Notes: generated by a model from the letters alone, not told the origin. A DNA stretch of 64,000 nucleotides from Brevibacterium permense (GCF_025506275.1 NZ_QYCP01000089.1:62001-126000); one strand, 5' to 3'; positions 53,183 to 63,068 are shown, numbered from the stretch's first letter. Translations and numbers: made by a program.

Positions 53183-54601
53183 ATGGTGCTTGTGACCAAG
53201 AATTCCTCGCCGCGCTTCGATCGGCTGCTGAAGCCGGGTCGGTGGGTCCGTGACTTCGTCGACGACCTCGCCGTGGCCTCACCGGCCCGATTGGCGATCG
53301 GGTCCTTCGTCGCCGTCGTCGCGGCGTTCGCGATCCTGCTGATGCTGCCGGCGAGCATGCGCGACCCCGGCTCGGTCGATCAGGCCACGCACATTGCGAA
53401 CTCGGTGTTCGTGGCGGTCTCGGCCGTGTGCGTGACCGGGCTGACCCCGGTCGTCACGGAGGAATACTGGTCGGACTTCGGGATCTCGGTCATCACCGCC
53501 GGCATCCAGGTCGGCGGTCTCGGAATCCTCACCCTCGCCTCGGTGCTGGGCATGGCGGTCTCCAAGCGGCTGGGAGTCCGGCAGCGCCTGATAGCTCAGC
53601 AGGCCACCTCGGCGCTCAATCTGGGTCAGGTCGGCTCGCTGCTCAAGACAGTGGTCATCACCATCTTCACCGCCGAGTCGATCCTCGCGGTGCTGCTGTT
53701 CCCCCGGTTCCTCATCCGCGGGGAATCGCTCGGCGACTCGATCTGGTACTCGGTGTTCTACTCGATCTCGGCGTTCAACAACGCCGGATTCACCATCCAC
53801 GAAGGCGGGGCGGCGTATTTCGCCTCGGATCCGTGGATTCTGTCCCTGCTCATGGCGGGGGTGTTCGTCGGGTCGCTGGGGTTCCCCGTCGTGCTCATGG
53901 TCGCGATGTTCTGGAACCGGCCCAGCCGCTGGGATCTGCATACGAAGCTGACATTGACGACCACGACGACGGTGCTGGCGATCGGTCTGCTGCTGTTGGC
54001 GCTGTTCGAGTCGGCGAACCCGGCGACCCTGGGCGATAAGAACGCCGGCCACACCTTCGTCGAAGTGCTGTTCATGGCGGTCATGCCCCGGTCCGGCGGC
54101 TTCGCGACGATGGAGGTCGCGGACATGAGCCAGGCGTCGCATCTGCTCATGGACCTCATGATGTTCATCGGCGGCGGATCGTCGTCGACAGCAGGCGGAA
54201 TCAAAGTGACGACGGTGGCCGTGCTTGTCCTCGCCGCGTATGCCGAGGCCAGGGGTCTGCAGGACGTGCACGTGTTCGGTCGGCGGCTGACATCGTCGAC
54301 GATCAAACTGTCGATCTCGATTCTGCTCACCGGTGCGATGATCGTCTTCATCGGCACCCTGACCATGCTGCAGATCAGTGCGGAACCGCTCGATCGGGTG
54401 CTGTTCGAGGTGATCTCCGCCTTCGGCACCGTGGGTCTGAGCTCCGGGGTGTCGGCGACCTCGCCGGACTCGGGACTCTATGTTCTGTCGGTGATCATGC
54501 TCATCGGTCGACTCGGTACGATTACACTGGCGGCTGCACTGTCTATGCAGGATTCGGTGCGCCTCTACCGCTACCCCGAGGAAAGGCCGGTCGTTGGCTA
54601 A
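53183..54601 (+). CDS. Potassium uptake channel subunit KtrB/TrkH
   Basis: A 472-residue membrane protein with four M1-P-M2 repeats. Selectivity-filter loops are seen as VTGLTPV, FNNAGFT, RSGGFATM and GTVGLSSG. The start at 53,183 (or GTG 53,192) leaves a short basic N-terminus before the first helix near residue 35. It overlaps the KtrA gene by 8 bases and forms the Na+- or nucleotide-gated K+ uptake complex with it. Divergent from acuC with a 60-base gap. Confidence 0.92.
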   Translation: MVLVTKNSSPRFDRLLKPGRWVRDFVDDLAVASPARLAIGSFVAVVAAFAILLMLPASMRDPGSVDQATHIANSVFVAVSAVCVTGLTPVVTEEYWSDFGISVITAGIQVGGLGILTLASVLGMAVSKRLGVRQRLIAQQATSALNLGQVGSLLKTVVITIFTAESILAVLLFPRFLIRGESLGDSIWYSVFYSISAFNNAGFTIHEGGAAYFASDPWILSLLMAGVFVGSLGFPVVLMVAMFWNRPSRWDLHTKLTLTTTTTVLAIGLLLLALFESANPATLGDKNAGHTFVEVLFMAVMPRSGGFATMEVADMSQASHLLMDLMMFIGGGSSSTAGGIKVTTVAVLVLAAYAEARGLQDVHVFGRRLTSSTIKLSISILLTGAMIVFIGTLTMLQISAEPLDRVLFEVISAFGTVGLSSGVSATSPDSGLYVLSVIMLIGRLGTITLAAALSMQDSVRLYRYPEERPVVG

Positions 54602-55256
54602 CGAACACACTTCAATCCTGGTCATCGGACTGGGTCGTTTCGGGTCCTCGACTGCGGCGACTCTTGCCCGCCTGGGGCGCGAGGTCATGGCCGTCGAGCA
54701 CAACCCCGAGCTCGTCAAGGACTGGAGCGGCAAACTCACGCACGTCGTCGAAGCCGATTCGACGAACATCGACGCACTGCGGCAGGTCGGTGCCGGTGAC
54801 TTCTCGACTGCCGTCGTCGGGATCGGAACCTCGATCGAAGACAGCGTGCTCACGACCGCCAACCTCGTCGACCTGGGCGTTTCGCAGGTGTGGGCGAAGG
54901 CGATCTCGCCGTCGCACGGCAAGATCCTCCACCGCATCGGCGCTCACCATGTGCTCTACCCGGAGTCGGACGCAGGTCGCCGCGTCGCCCACCTGGTCAG
55001 CTCCAGGATGATGGAGTACATCGAGTTCGATGAGGGCCATTTCGCCGTGGTGAAGATGCGGCCGCCACGGGAGATCCAGGGCTTCACTCTCAGCGAGTCC
55101 GGTGTCCGCGACAAATACGGCGTGACGATCGTGGGCATCAAGAGCCCCGGCCGCGACTTCACCTACGCCGATCCGACGACCCGCGTGGGCAAACAGGATC
55201 TGCTCATCGTCGCCGGTCACGTCGAGCTGCTCGGCCGCTTCGCCGGCCGCCCGTAG
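54594..55256 (+). CDS. Potassium uptake regulatory subunit KtrA/TrkA
   Basis: A 220-residue RCK protein. N-terminal nucleotide-binding RCK_N with VIGLGRFGSS (residues 10-19), then ADSTNIDALRQVG; C-terminal RCK_C from about residue 135 (ALRVAHL-like region to DLLIVAGHVE). TTG start inside the end of the ktrB gene. It gates KtrB in response to ATP/ADP or cyclic di-AMP in known systems. Confidence 0.92.
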   Translation: MANEHTSILVIGLGRFGSSTAATLARLGREVMAVEHNPELVKDWSGKLTHVVEADSTNIDALRQVGAGDFSTAVVGIGTSIEDSVLTTANLVDLGVSQVWAKAISPSHGKILHRIGAHHVLYPESDAGRRVAHLVSSRMMEYIEFDEGHFAVVKMRPPREIQGFTLSESGVRDKYGVTIVGIKSPGRDFTYADPTTRVGKQDLLIVAGHVELLGRFAGRP

Positions 55257-55347
55257 TTTGCGCGGGCTTCGCCGCCCACCGGCTGTGCGGGCGGCTGAGG
55301 CGCCGATAGGGCCGAAGGAGACTCTCCCACCTTTTGGCTCAGCGAAG

Positions 55348-55402
55348 AATAGGTCGCTATCGGATACTTTCACGCGCGAAAAGTATCCGATAGCGACCTA
55401 TT
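55348..55402. terminator. Long inverted repeat between ktrA and tRNA-Gly
   Basis: Perfect 23-bp arms (aataggtcgctatcggatac plus ttt, and its complement) around a 9-nt cacgcgcga loop. It is placed to end transcription from both convergent units, ktrA (+) and tRNA-Gly (-). Confidence 0.6.
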
Positions 55403-55458
55403 GATTGAGATTGCCGCGCAGGCACCAAGAGATGTGCATACAAGACGGGCATCAAGAG

Positions 55459-55529
55459 AGCGGGCGACGGGAATCGAACCCGCGTCATCGGCTTGGGAAG
55501 CCGAAGCTTTGCCATTAAGCTACGCCCGC
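55459..55529 (-). tRNA. tRNA-Gly (CCC)
   Basis: Cloverleaf with acceptor GCGGGCG/CGCCCGC, short D-arm, anticodon stem UCGGC/GCCGA and loop UUCCCAA, giving anticodon CCC. Discriminator U; CCA not encoded. Confidence 0.92.
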
Positions 55530-55653
55530 ACGTCACCGCTGGTCAGCAGGCACCCACCAAGGTCACACTCGGTGCTGACATGCCACGATCGGCGACTCGA
55601 GCCAGTCTACAGCTTCTCGTCTCCTCGACGGTCGAAGGGGTGGCTACACGACG

Positions 55654-55717
55654 ACCGCGTGTCCGAAGTGCAGGCGTCCTGATCGGAATCGGATCGCCTG
55701 CACTTCGAACACGCGGT
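55654..55717 (-). terminator. Long inverted repeat after the acetate symporter gene
   Basis: 23-bp arms with one mismatch (accgcgtgtccgaagtgcag... and complement) and an 18-nt loop that can pair further. It begins 11 bases after the symporter stop on the minus strand. Confidence 0.6.
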
Positions 55718-55728
55718 TGGGAGTCGAG

Positions 55729-57381
55729 TCAGTGCTCGACAGCCTCCTCGGCGCCGAACCCGGTGTGGGCACGGACGTCCATCTCTGCGGCAAGCTCGGG
55801 GCTCTCCACAGTTCGGTCGGTGATCGAGGCGATCCAGCCGAGGATGAAGCCGAGCGGAATCGAGATGATGCCCGGGTTCGACAGCGGGAAGATCGCGAAG
55901 TCGGCGCCGGGGATCATGGCGGTCTCAGAGCCGGAGACGACCGGTGAGAACGCGATGAGCACCATCGCCGAGATCAGACCGCCGTAGATCGACCACACCG
56001 CACCGCGAGTGGTGAAGCGCTTCCAGAACAGCGAATACAGGATCGTGGGCAGGTTCGCGCTGGCGGCGACGGCGAAGGCCAGCGCCACGAGGAACGCGAT
56101 GTTCTGGCCCTGCACTCCGATGCCGCCGACGATCGCGACCGCACCGATGACGATCACCGTGCGACGAGCGATCTTGACCTCCGCTTCGGAATCCTCGACC
56201 TTGCCCTTCTTGATGACGTTCGCGTAGATGTCGTGGGCGAACGATGCCGCTGCCGTGATCGCCAGGCCCGCCACCACCGCGAGGATCGTGGCGAACGCGA
56301 CCGCAGAGATGAAGCCCATCAGGATGGGTCCACCGAGGTGGAGCGCGAGCAGCGGCGCCGCCGAGTTCACTCCACCCGGAGCATTCTTGATCGCATCTGC
56401 ACCGACGAGTGCGGCAGCACCGTAGCCGAGCACGAGAGTGAAGAGATAGAACGCACCGATGAGCCAGATCGCCCACACCACCGAACGGCGAGCTTCCTTA
56501 GCCGTGGGGACCGTATAGAAGCGCATGAGCACGTGAGGCAGACCTGCCGTGCCCAGCACGAGCGCCAGTGCCAGCGAGATGAAGTCGAGCGGATTCTCGC
56601 CGTACTGCAGACCTGGATTGAGGACGCCTTCCCCGACACCTTCGGCGGCATTGTCCACAGCAGATGCCAGCAGGGTCGAGAGGTTGAATCCGTTGAGTGC
56701 GAGCACCCAGATGGTCATGGCGAAGGCACCTGCGATGAGCAGGATCGCCTTGACGATCTGCACCCAGGTGGTGCCCTTCATTCCGCCGACGAGGACGTAG
56801 ATGATCATCAGCGCGCCGACGACGGCGATGACAAGCGACTGGCCGACCTTACCGTCGATGCCCATTAGCAGCGACACGAGTCCGCCCGCTCCTGCCATCT
56901 GCGCAAGCAGGTAGAAGAAGCAGACCGCCAAGGTGGACAGAGCTGCGGCCATGCGCACGGGGCGCTGTTTGAGCCGGAAGGACAGCACATCGGCCATGGT
57001 GAACTTGCCGGTGTTGCGCATGAGTTCGGCGACGATGAGCAGGGCGACGAGCCAGGCGACGAGGAAGCCGATCGAATAGAGGAATCCGTCGTAGCCGTTG
57101 ACCGCGATCGCACCGCAGATGCCGAGGAAGGACGCGGCGGAGAGGTAGTCACCGGAGATGGCGAAGCCGTTCTGCGGTCCGGTGAACGACCGACCGCCGG
57201 CATAGTAGTCCGAAGCGGATTTGTTATTGCGGCTGGCCCGCAGGACGATGAACATCGTGACCGCGACGAATGCGGCGAAGATCGTGATGTTGAGGACCGG
57301 GTTGTTCTCCACCTCGGTGGTCGCTGCGCTGAGGAGGTCGACTCCCGAAGCGACGAAGTCTCCGATTGCCAGAGTGCTCAT
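55729..57381 (-). CDS. Solute:sodium symporter, acetate/monocarboxylate type (ActP-like)
   Basis: A 550-residue SSS-family transporter with about 13 helices: SDYYAGGRSFTGPQNGFAISG, DYLSAASFLGICG, a Na+-site region and TAGLPHVLMRFYTVP. Partnered with a DUF485 protein (4-base overlap) as ActP and MctC are. With the RamA-like regulator divergent at 57,827, uptake of acetate or related short-chain acids is likely. Substrate range cannot be set from sequence. Confidence 0.9.
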   Translation of the reverse strand: MSTLAIGDFVASGVDLLSAATTEVENNPVLNITIFAAFVAVTMFIVLRASRNNKSASDYYAGGRSFTGPQNGFAISGDYLSAASFLGICGAIAVNGYDGFLYSIGFLVAWLVALLIVAELMRNTGKFTMADVLSFRLKQRPVRMAAALSTLAVCFFYLLAQMAGAGGLVSLLMGIDGKVGQSLVIAVVGALMIIYVLVGGMKGTTWVQIVKAILLIAGAFAMTIWVLALNGFNLSTLLASAVDNAAEGVGEGVLNPGLQYGENPLDFISLALALVLGTAGLPHVLMRFYTVPTAKEARRSVVWAIWLIGAFYLFTLVLGYGAAALVGADAIKNAPGGVNSAAPLLALHLGGPILMGFISAVAFATILAVVAGLAITAAASFAHDIYANVIKKGKVEDSEAEVKIARRTVIVIGAVAIVGGIGVQGQNIAFLVALAFAVAASANLPTILYSLFWKRFTTRGAVWSIYGGLISAMVLIAFSPVVSGSETAMIPGADFAIFPLSNPGIISIPLGFILGWIASITDRTVESPELAAEMDVRAHTGFGAEEAVEH

Positions 57382-57719
57382 GAGCGGTGTCCTTCCGATT
57401 CAGCCTGCAGTCGTTCACGGATCGCTTCCGCGGGAGGGTCGAGCTTCTTGTTGGCGAACGAGACGTAGAACATCGTGATCGCGAAGGTCGTCACGAACTG
57501 CAGCAGCCCGAATACGAGTCCGACGTTGATCTCCCCTACGACCTTCGTCGACATGAAGTCGTGGGCGTACGTGCTGAGGATGACGTAGAGGAAGTACCAG
57601 ACGAGGAACGCGATCGACAGCGGGATCACCACCGAGAAGCGTTTGCGTTTGAGGGCCTTGAACTCCGGCTTCTCCTCCTCTGCGAGGAAGTCAACACCGG
57701 TGTTGACAGGGTCAGTCAT
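57378..57719 (-). CDS. DUF485 membrane protein, partner of the symporter
   Basis: A 113-residue protein with two helices (about 35-58 and 72-95) and the family pattern FKALKRKRFSVVIPLSIAFL ... GEINVGLVFGLLQFV. AAGGAG precedes ATG 57,719. DUF485 proteins are nearly always encoded with acetate-type SSS transporters. Exact role unknown. Confidence 0.88.
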   Translation of the reverse strand: MTDPVNTGVDFLAEEEKPEFKALKRKRFSVVIPLSIAFLVWYFLYVILSTYAHDFMSTKVVGEINVGLVFGLLQFVTTFAITMFYVSFANKKLDPPAEAIRERLQAESEGHRS

Positions 57720-57826
57720 TCTTTCTCCTTTGAATGGACAGAACATCAGTGTCCTGAATCACATGACCCAAAGGTAACGTTCAGCATGCGCTAGGGAATA
57801 CCACCGAAAGTTGGTAGCTTGTTCAC

Positions 57827-58708
57827 ATGAATGCGCACGCCAAGGAAACGCGGGCTCTCAAGGTCGAGACTCGTCGCCTATTCGTCGAAGCCGTCGATTC
57901 CCTGCACCAGAGCGGTACCGGTGACGTGGTCTTCGGAGGCATGGTCGAAGAGGATTCGGTCGCGGTCGAAGCCGTCGCCGGAGCCGACAAGGACCTGCTC
58001 TCGACCCTCGTCGTCAGTACCGGGCGCGGCCTCGGCGGACGGGCCCTGACCGAAGGCACTCCGCAGCTGACCCGTGACTATGAGATCGATCCGCTCATCA
58101 CCCATCACTACGACGAGGAGGTGCTCGGAGAGGGCATCCGCGTCCTCGTCGCCGTCCCCACTCTGCACGGCGGTGAGGTCACCGGTATGGTCTACTGCGG
58201 CCACCGCGCGGACTACAATGCCGCCGCCCCGCAGACGGGAGACCTCGTCAGACGGGTACGACAGCTTTCGGTCGATCTCGCTCGACTCGGGTACCGGCAG
58301 GAACCGCGCGGCCCTGTCAAGGAGGAACCGCTCTACCCGGACCTGGATCCTTCGGGACGCGAAGCTCTCCGGCACACCTATGCCGAGCTGAGGGCGATCC
58401 GCTCCGGGATCGTCGATGAGGAGACCAGGGAGAAGCTCACCGGCATCGAGGCGCGCCTCGCCGATATTCTCTCCGGACACAATCCGGAGAACTTCCAGAC
58501 GCCGGTACCCGCCGTCAGGCTGTCGCCGAGGGAGACCGACATCCTCTCGCATGTTGCCTTGGGATGGCCGAATGCCCGCATCGCCGAGGCGCTGTCGCTG
58601 CGCGAGTCGACGGTGAAGTCCTATCTCAATACGGCGATGGTCAAGCTCTCGGCACGGACCCGACATGAGGCTGTGTCGATCGCTCGTTCCTCCCACGTCC
58701 TCCCATGA
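57827..58708 (+). CDS. GAF-LuxR regulator (RamA-like, acetate metabolism)
   Basis: A 293-residue regulator. Residues 20-150 form a GAF-like sensor domain (GRGLGGRALTEGTPQLTRDY, VLVAVPTLHGGEVTGMVYCG). Residues 225-290 are a LuxR-type helix-turn-helix (LSPRETDILSHVALGWPNARIAEAL, STVKSYLNTAMVKL). Size and layout fit corynebacterial RamA, which controls acetate genes. It is divergent from the symporter operon across 107 bases, where TACCA / TGGTA arms could be its site. Confidence 0.8.
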   Translation: MNAHAKETRALKVETRRLFVEAVDSLHQSGTGDVVFGGMVEEDSVAVEAVAGADKDLLSTLVVSTGRGLGGRALTEGTPQLTRDYEIDPLITHHYDEEVLGEGIRVLVAVPTLHGGEVTGMVYCGHRADYNAAAPQTGDLVRRVRQLSVDLARLGYRQEPRGPVKEEPLYPDLDPSGREALRHTYAELRAIRSGIVDEETREKLTGIEARLADILSGHNPENFQTPVPAVRLSPRETDILSHVALGWPNARIAEALSLRESTVKSYLNTAMVKLSARTRHEAVSIARSSHVLP

Positions 58709-58723
58709 GCGGGGAAATCCGAC

Positions 58724-59560
58724 TCAGCCGTTGATGACTTCGGAGTTCTCCCGTTCCATCTCCAGGGAACGGTCCGCTGCCGCCTGCGCGGCCGCCTCGG
58801 CGATATCGAAGATCCCGGCGTCGAGGAACTGCTGGAGACCGGCCAAGGTCGTCCCGCCCTTGCTGCTCACGGCCTGACGCTGAGCGGCGGGGTCGGGCTT
58901 CTCGGTCAGGAGTCGGCCAGCGCCGTCGGCGGTGGCCACGACCATCTGGCGGGCGGCGTCCTCGCTGAGGCCCTGCTTGACGCCCGCGGCGATCATGGCT
59001 TCGGCGAGGAGGAAGAAGTACGCCACTCCGGACCCTGAGATGCCGGTCATGGCCGGGATCTGGGATTCGTCGAGATCGACGACGAGGCCAGCGCCCGACA
59101 GCAGGGACTTCAGTGTGTCCACGCTGGCGGCGGTCACCTCGGCGGTGGGGGCCAGCGCGATGACGCCGTGGCCGATGGCGCTCGGCGTGTTCGGCATGAC
59201 CCGCACGATCGGATTCTCGGGGGCGAGCTTCGCAAGGTCTGCGGCGGCGACGCCGGCTGCCATGGACACGAGCACGGAAGTCGGGTCGAGGTCGTCGGCG
59301 AGTTCACGCAGGGTTTCGGCCATCATCCACGGCTTCACGCCGAGGAAGACGAAATCGGCTCCGGAAACGGCTTTCCTGTTCGCTTCGGCATCAGCCTCCA
59401 CCGAGGCGACCGTGGCGGTGGGCAGATCACTGCTGAGACGTTGCGCCGAGGCGGTCGAATTCGTCGTCGCGCGGACGGTGATGCCTGCGTCAGCGGTGAG
59501 GATTCCCTGGATCAGGGCCGTGCCCATGTTGCCGGTTCCGATGGAGGCGATTGTGGTCAA
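58724..59560 (-). CDS. proC: Pyrroline-5-carboxylate reductase
   Basis: A 278-residue enzyme. NAD(P) motif IGTGNMGTALIQG at the N-terminus, FLGVKPWMM, VRVMPNTPS and the C-terminal SGSGVAYFF and SSKGGTTLAGL blocks. It catalyses the last step of proline synthesis. The TTG at 59,560 starts exactly at the conserved N-terminus; the longer frame upstream is shadow coding. Confidence 0.93.
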   Translation of the reverse strand: MTTIASIGTGNMGTALIQGILTADAGITVRATTNSTASAQRLSSDLPTATVASVEADAEANRKAVSGADFVFLGVKPWMMAETLRELADDLDPTSVLVSMAAGVAAADLAKLAPENPIVRVMPNTPSAIGHGVIALAPTAEVTAASVDTLKSLLSGAGLVVDLDESQIPAMTGISGSGVAYFFLLAEAMIAAGVKQGLSEDAARQMVVATADGAGRLLTEKPDPAAQRQAVSSKGGTTLAGLQQFLDAGIFDIAEAAAQAAADRSLEMERENSEVING

Positions 59561-59678
59561 AACGCGCCAGCCTTTCGATGTGTGGGGTGTTGTTGGTGGT
59601 CGGTGGGCGTCTGCGAATCTGTGCGTGCTCGTGCGAGGCCGGGTGGGTGGACTCGCGATGTCACATGCGATCGCAGGG

Positions 59679-60680
59679 TCAGCTCTCGTTGCCGTCTCTT
59701 GCGGACCGCGCGGGCTTGCGCTCGGAGGTGCGGGTGTGGCTGTGGGCGTGGCGTCGCGGAGTATCCGCGTCGAGGCCGAGGTGCTCACGGGCGAAGGCGA
59801 TGGAGTCGGCGAGCATCTTCTCGCGCGCGGACTGTCTGCGGACGAATCGGGTGTTGACCTCGACGACGACGTCGCCCTGCCAGTTGTGTTTGGCGAGGTA
59901 CTGCAGGGTCTCGGCGACGGGCATGGTGCCTTCGCCCGGAACCAGATGTTCGTCCTTGAGGGAGCCGGCACCGTCGGTGAGGTGGACGTGGCGGAGCTGG
60001 TCGAAGATCTCGCCCACCATCTCCAGGGCATTCATGCCTGCGGTGGAGGCGTGGGAGAAGTCGAAGGTGAGGTCGTCGTAGTCCTCGTCCAGGGGGTTCC
60101 AGTCGGGATAGTAGACCTGGATCTCACGCAGGCCGGCCCGCCAGGGGTACATGTTCTCCACGGCCAGTCTCACACCGGTCTCCTGGGCGACCTGGCGGAC
60201 GCCGTCGACGAAGCCGAGGGCGTATTCTCCCTGCCAGCGGAACGGAGGGTGGAGGACGACCGTGTCGGCGCCCACTTCCTTGGCGAGGTTCGCGGTGATC
60301 CGCAGCTTCTCCCAATGGTCTTTGTGCAGCACCCGGGGCAGGAACAGCAGGGTCGGCGCGTGCAGGGAGATGACCTCGAGTCCGGTGTCGCCGGCGAGAC
60401 CGTTGATGAGGTCGACGTCTCGCGTCTCTGTGTTATGGGTGACCATGATCTCGACACCGTCGTAGCCGTGTTTGGCGGCTTGGGTGAAGGTCTCCTCGAC
60501 GGTCATGGGTGAGACGGAGGAGCTGGAGAGGCCGAGCCTGATCCGGTTGTCGGAGACGTGATGGGCGTCTTTCTCATAGACGTCGTGTTTGTCGAAGTAC
60601 TCCCTGTGGCGCTTCGAATTCGAGCGCGCAGAATTCTTGGTGGTCAACACCTTCCGCTTGAACTTCGACTTTCTGCTCAT
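59679..60680 (-). CDS. Sugar phosphate isomerase/epimerase-like TIM-barrel protein
   Basis: A 333-residue protein with a 50-residue basic N-terminal extension (MSRKSKFKRKVLTTK...), then an AP-endonuclease-2/xylose-isomerase-like barrel: RLGLSSSSVSPMTVEETF, GYDGVEIMVTHN, LAVENMYPW (metal Glu), LTFDFSHAS, HVHLTDG and the final VVVEVNTRF. The C-terminal tail is basic. GGAAGAG precedes the ATG. Activity unknown; such proteins sit beside proC in related genomes. Confidence 0.78.
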   Translation of the reverse strand: MSRKSKFKRKVLTTKNSARSNSKRHREYFDKHDVYEKDAHHVSDNRIRLGLSSSSVSPMTVEETFTQAAKHGYDGVEIMVTHNTETRDVDLINGLAGDTGLEVISLHAPTLLFLPRVLHKDHWEKLRITANLAKEVGADTVVLHPPFRWQGEYALGFVDGVRQVAQETGVRLAVENMYPWRAGLREIQVYYPDWNPLDEDYDDLTFDFSHASTAGMNALEMVGEIFDQLRHVHLTDGAGSLKDEHLVPGEGTMPVAETLQYLAKHNWQGDVVVEVNTRFVRRQSAREKMLADSIAFAREHLGLDADTPRRHAHSHTRTSERKPARSARDGNES

Positions 60681-60715
60681 CTCTTCCAGTCTAACGCGGC
60701 TCCCCCACCCCAGAA

Positions 60716-60771
60716 CTACCTGACGGCGGCCCAGCAACCTCGCGCGAGGTTGCTGGGCCGCCGTCAGGTAG
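60716..60771. repeat. 56-bp perfect palindrome, copy 2 of a dispersed element
   Basis: Two 28-base arms with no loop, four bases after the glpK stop. The sequence is that of 20,486-20,541 except at one paired position, where T-A becomes C-G. See the matching element at 20,480-20,547. Confidence 0.9.
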
Positions 60772-60775
60772 CAAT

Positions 60776-62308
60776 TCAGGCGTAGAGGGCTTCGGTGTCG
60801 TCGTCGACCCATCCTTTAGAGCGTTCGACGGCCTTGTTCCAGAGGCGGTAGAGGCGGTCGACCGTCTCGTCGTCCATCGACGGGTTCCAGCGCTTGTCCT
60901 CGCGCCAGTTGCCCTTCACGTCCTCCTCACCGTTCCAGAACTTCACGGCGATGCCCGCCGCATAGGCCGCACCAAGTGCCGTGGTCTCGATGACCTCGGG
61001 ACGGATGACGGGCACGCCGAGGAGGTCGGCCTGGAACTGCATGAGCGTTTCGTTCGCGACCATGCCTCCGTCGACCTTGAGCTCGGTGAGTTCGACACCG
61101 GAGTCGAGGTTCATCGAGTCGAGGACCTCGCGCGACTGGAAGGCCACGGATTCCAGGGCTGCACGGGCGATGTGGTTCTTGTTCACATACCTCGTCAAAC
61201 CCACCATCACGCCGCGGGCGTCGGATTCCCAGTGCGGGGCGAAGAGTCCGGAGAACGCGGGCACGATATAGCAGCCGCCATTATCATCGACCTGCTTGGC
61301 CAGGGTCTCGACCTCGGGAGCGTCCTTGATGATGCCGAAGTTGTCGCGCAGCCACTGCACGAGCGAACCGGTCACGGCCACCGATCCCTCGAGCGCGTAG
61401 ACGGCTTCGTCCTCGCCGATCTTGTACGCGACCGTGGTGAGCAGCCCGTTCTTGCTGGCCACCGGCTCGTTGCCGGTGTTGATGAGCATGAAGTTGCCGG
61501 TGCCGTACGTGTTCTTCGCCTGCCCCTTCTCGAAGCATGCCTGACCGAAGGTCGCGGCCTGCTGATCGCCGAGGATGCCGCAGATCGGGGTGTCGATGAT
61601 GAGTCCGTTCTTCGCCCCGTATCCGTAGATCTCCGAGCAGGACTTGATCTCGGGCAGCATCTCGACGGGGATGCCCATATCTGCCGCGATGTCGGGGTTC
61701 CAGTCGAGGGTGTCGATGTTCATCAGCATCGTCCGCGAGGCGTTCGTGACGTCGGTGACGTGGATTCCGCCGTTGACGCCGCCGGTGAGGTTCCAGATCA
61801 CCCACGTGTCCATGGTGCCGAAGAGCAGGTCCCCGGCTGCGGCGGCTTCCTTGACCCCGTCGACGTTGTCGAAGATCCACTTGGCCTTCGGACCAGCGAA
61901 GTAGGTGGCCAGCGGCAGACCCACCCGGTCCTTGTACTTGTCCGGTCCTTCGTCTCCGGCGAGTTCGTCGCAGACCTTCTGGGTGCGTGCGTCCTGCCAC
62001 ACGATGGCGTTGTAGACGGGTTCGCCGGTGTTCTTGTTCCAGATGACGGTGGTCTCGCGCTGATTCGTGATGCCGACACCCTCGAGCTGGTGGCGATTGA
62101 TGTTCGCCCGAGCCAGGGCCTGACCGATAGCCTCGTTGGTGTTCTTGATGATCTCAACCGGGTCGTGTTCGACCCAGCCGGCGCGAGGGAAGATCTGCTC
62201 GTGCTCGAGTTGGCCGGACGACACGATCTGCCCGTCATGGTTGAAGACGATCGCCCGCGACGAAGTGGTGCCCTGGTCGATGGCGAGGATGAACTTTTCC
62301 TGACTCAT
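60776..62308 (-). CDS. glpK: Glycerol kinase
   Basis: A 510-residue FGGY kinase. N-terminal [12 protein letters not shown], substrate residues in RETTVIWNK and the FGGY signatures in the middle ([16 protein letters not shown]) and C-terminal domain ([28 protein letters not shown]). ATG 62,308 with AGGAG upstream; the longer frame lies in the glpF gap and is discarded. It phosphorylates glycerol entering through GlpF. Confidence 0.96.
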   Translation of the reverse strand: MSQEKFILAIDQGTTSSRAIVFNHDGQIVSSGQLEHEQIFPRAGWVEHDPVEIIKNTNEAIGQALARANINRHQLEGVGITNQRETTVIWNKNTGEPVYNAIVWQDARTQKVCDELAGDEGPDKYKDRVGLPLATYFAGPKAKWIFDNVDGVKEAAAAGDLLFGTMDTWVIWNLTGGVNGGIHVTDVTNASRTMLMNIDTLDWNPDIAADMGIPVEMLPEIKSCSEIYGYGAKNGLIIDTPICGILGDQQAATFGQACFEKGQAKNTYGTGNFMLINTGNEPVASKNGLLTTVAYKIGEDEAVYALEGSVAVTGSLVQWLRDNFGIIKDAPEVETLAKQVDDNGGCYIVPAFSGLFAPHWESDARGVMVGLTRYVNKNHIARAALESVAFQSREVLDSMNLDSGVELTELKVDGGMVANETLMQFQADLLGVPVIRPEVIETTALGAAYAAGIAVKFWNGEEDVKGNWREDKRWNPSMDDETVDRLYRLWNKAVERSKGWVDDDTEALYA

Positions 62309-62345
62309 TCTGACTCCTGTGTCGAACTGGTTCTTGGTTGTCTGC

Positions 62346-63068
62346 TCAGATGAGGGCTCGGGAGACGACGCCGGCAAGCACCGCACCGACGAGTGGCCCG
62401 GCGATCGGCACCCACGAATAGGCCCAGTCGGAGCTGCCCTTGTTCGGGATCGGCAGCAGCGCATGGACGATGCGCGGGCCGAGGTCACGGGCCGGGTTGA
62501 TGGCGTAGCCGGTCGGTCCGCCCAGGGAAGCACCGATGGCGACGACGATCAGTGCGACTGCCAGCGGTCCGAGCCTGTCCGGCGTTCCGCCGAACAGGAG
62601 GATGACGATGACAAGCACGAAAGTGGCCACGATTTCGGTGATGAAGTTCCAGCCGTAGGAGCGGATCTCCGGCCCAGTGGAGAAGGTGCCGAGGATGTTG
62701 CCTGCGTCCTTCTCCTCGTCGTAGTGCTTCTTGTACACCGCCCAAGCGAGGACGGCACCGATCATCGCACCGATGAGTTCGGCGGCGAGGTAGGCCACAG
62801 TGTTGGCGACGTTGACGGGGATGCCCTCGGCATATTCGCTCGCCCCGCTGGCGAGGATGCCGAATGTCACGGCCGGGTTGAGGTGCGCGCCGGTCTTGTA
62901 TGCGACGTAGACACCGGCGAAGACGCCGAGGCCCCATCCGAAGGAGATCAGCAGCCAGCCGCCGCCGTTGCCTTTGGTCTTGGTCAGGACGACGTTGGCA
63001 ACGACGCCGACGCCGAGCAGTATGAGCATCGCCGTACCGGCGATCTCGTAGAGGAAGATGGTGCCCAT
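62346..63068 (-). CDS. glpF: Glycerol uptake facilitator (aquaglyceroporin)
   Basis: A 240-residue MIP channel with six helices and both half-helix motifs: N-P-A in HLNPAVTFG and N-P-A-R-D in [13 protein letters not shown]. The Asp after the second motif marks glycerol facilitators. It lies 37 bases before glpK in one operon. Upstream 63,151-63,175 carries a direct repeat that may be its operator. Confidence 0.94.
   Translation of the reverse strand: MGTIFLYEIAGTAMLILLGVGVVANVVLTKTKGNGGGWLLISFGWGLGVFAGVYVAYKTGAHLNPAVTFGILASGASEYAEGIPVNVANTVAYLAAELIGAMIGAVLAWAVYKKHYDEEKDAGNILGTFSTGPEIRSYGWNFITEIVATFVLVIVILLFGGTPDRLGPLAVALIVVAIGASLGGPTGYAINPARDLGPRIVHALLPIPNKGSSDWAYSWVPIAGPLVGAVLAGVVSRALI

Noticed and set aside
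53279..54937. 552-codon minus-strand frame
   Set aside because: Antisense to ktrB and the start of ktrA; repetitive Arg/His/Gln composition with no domain.
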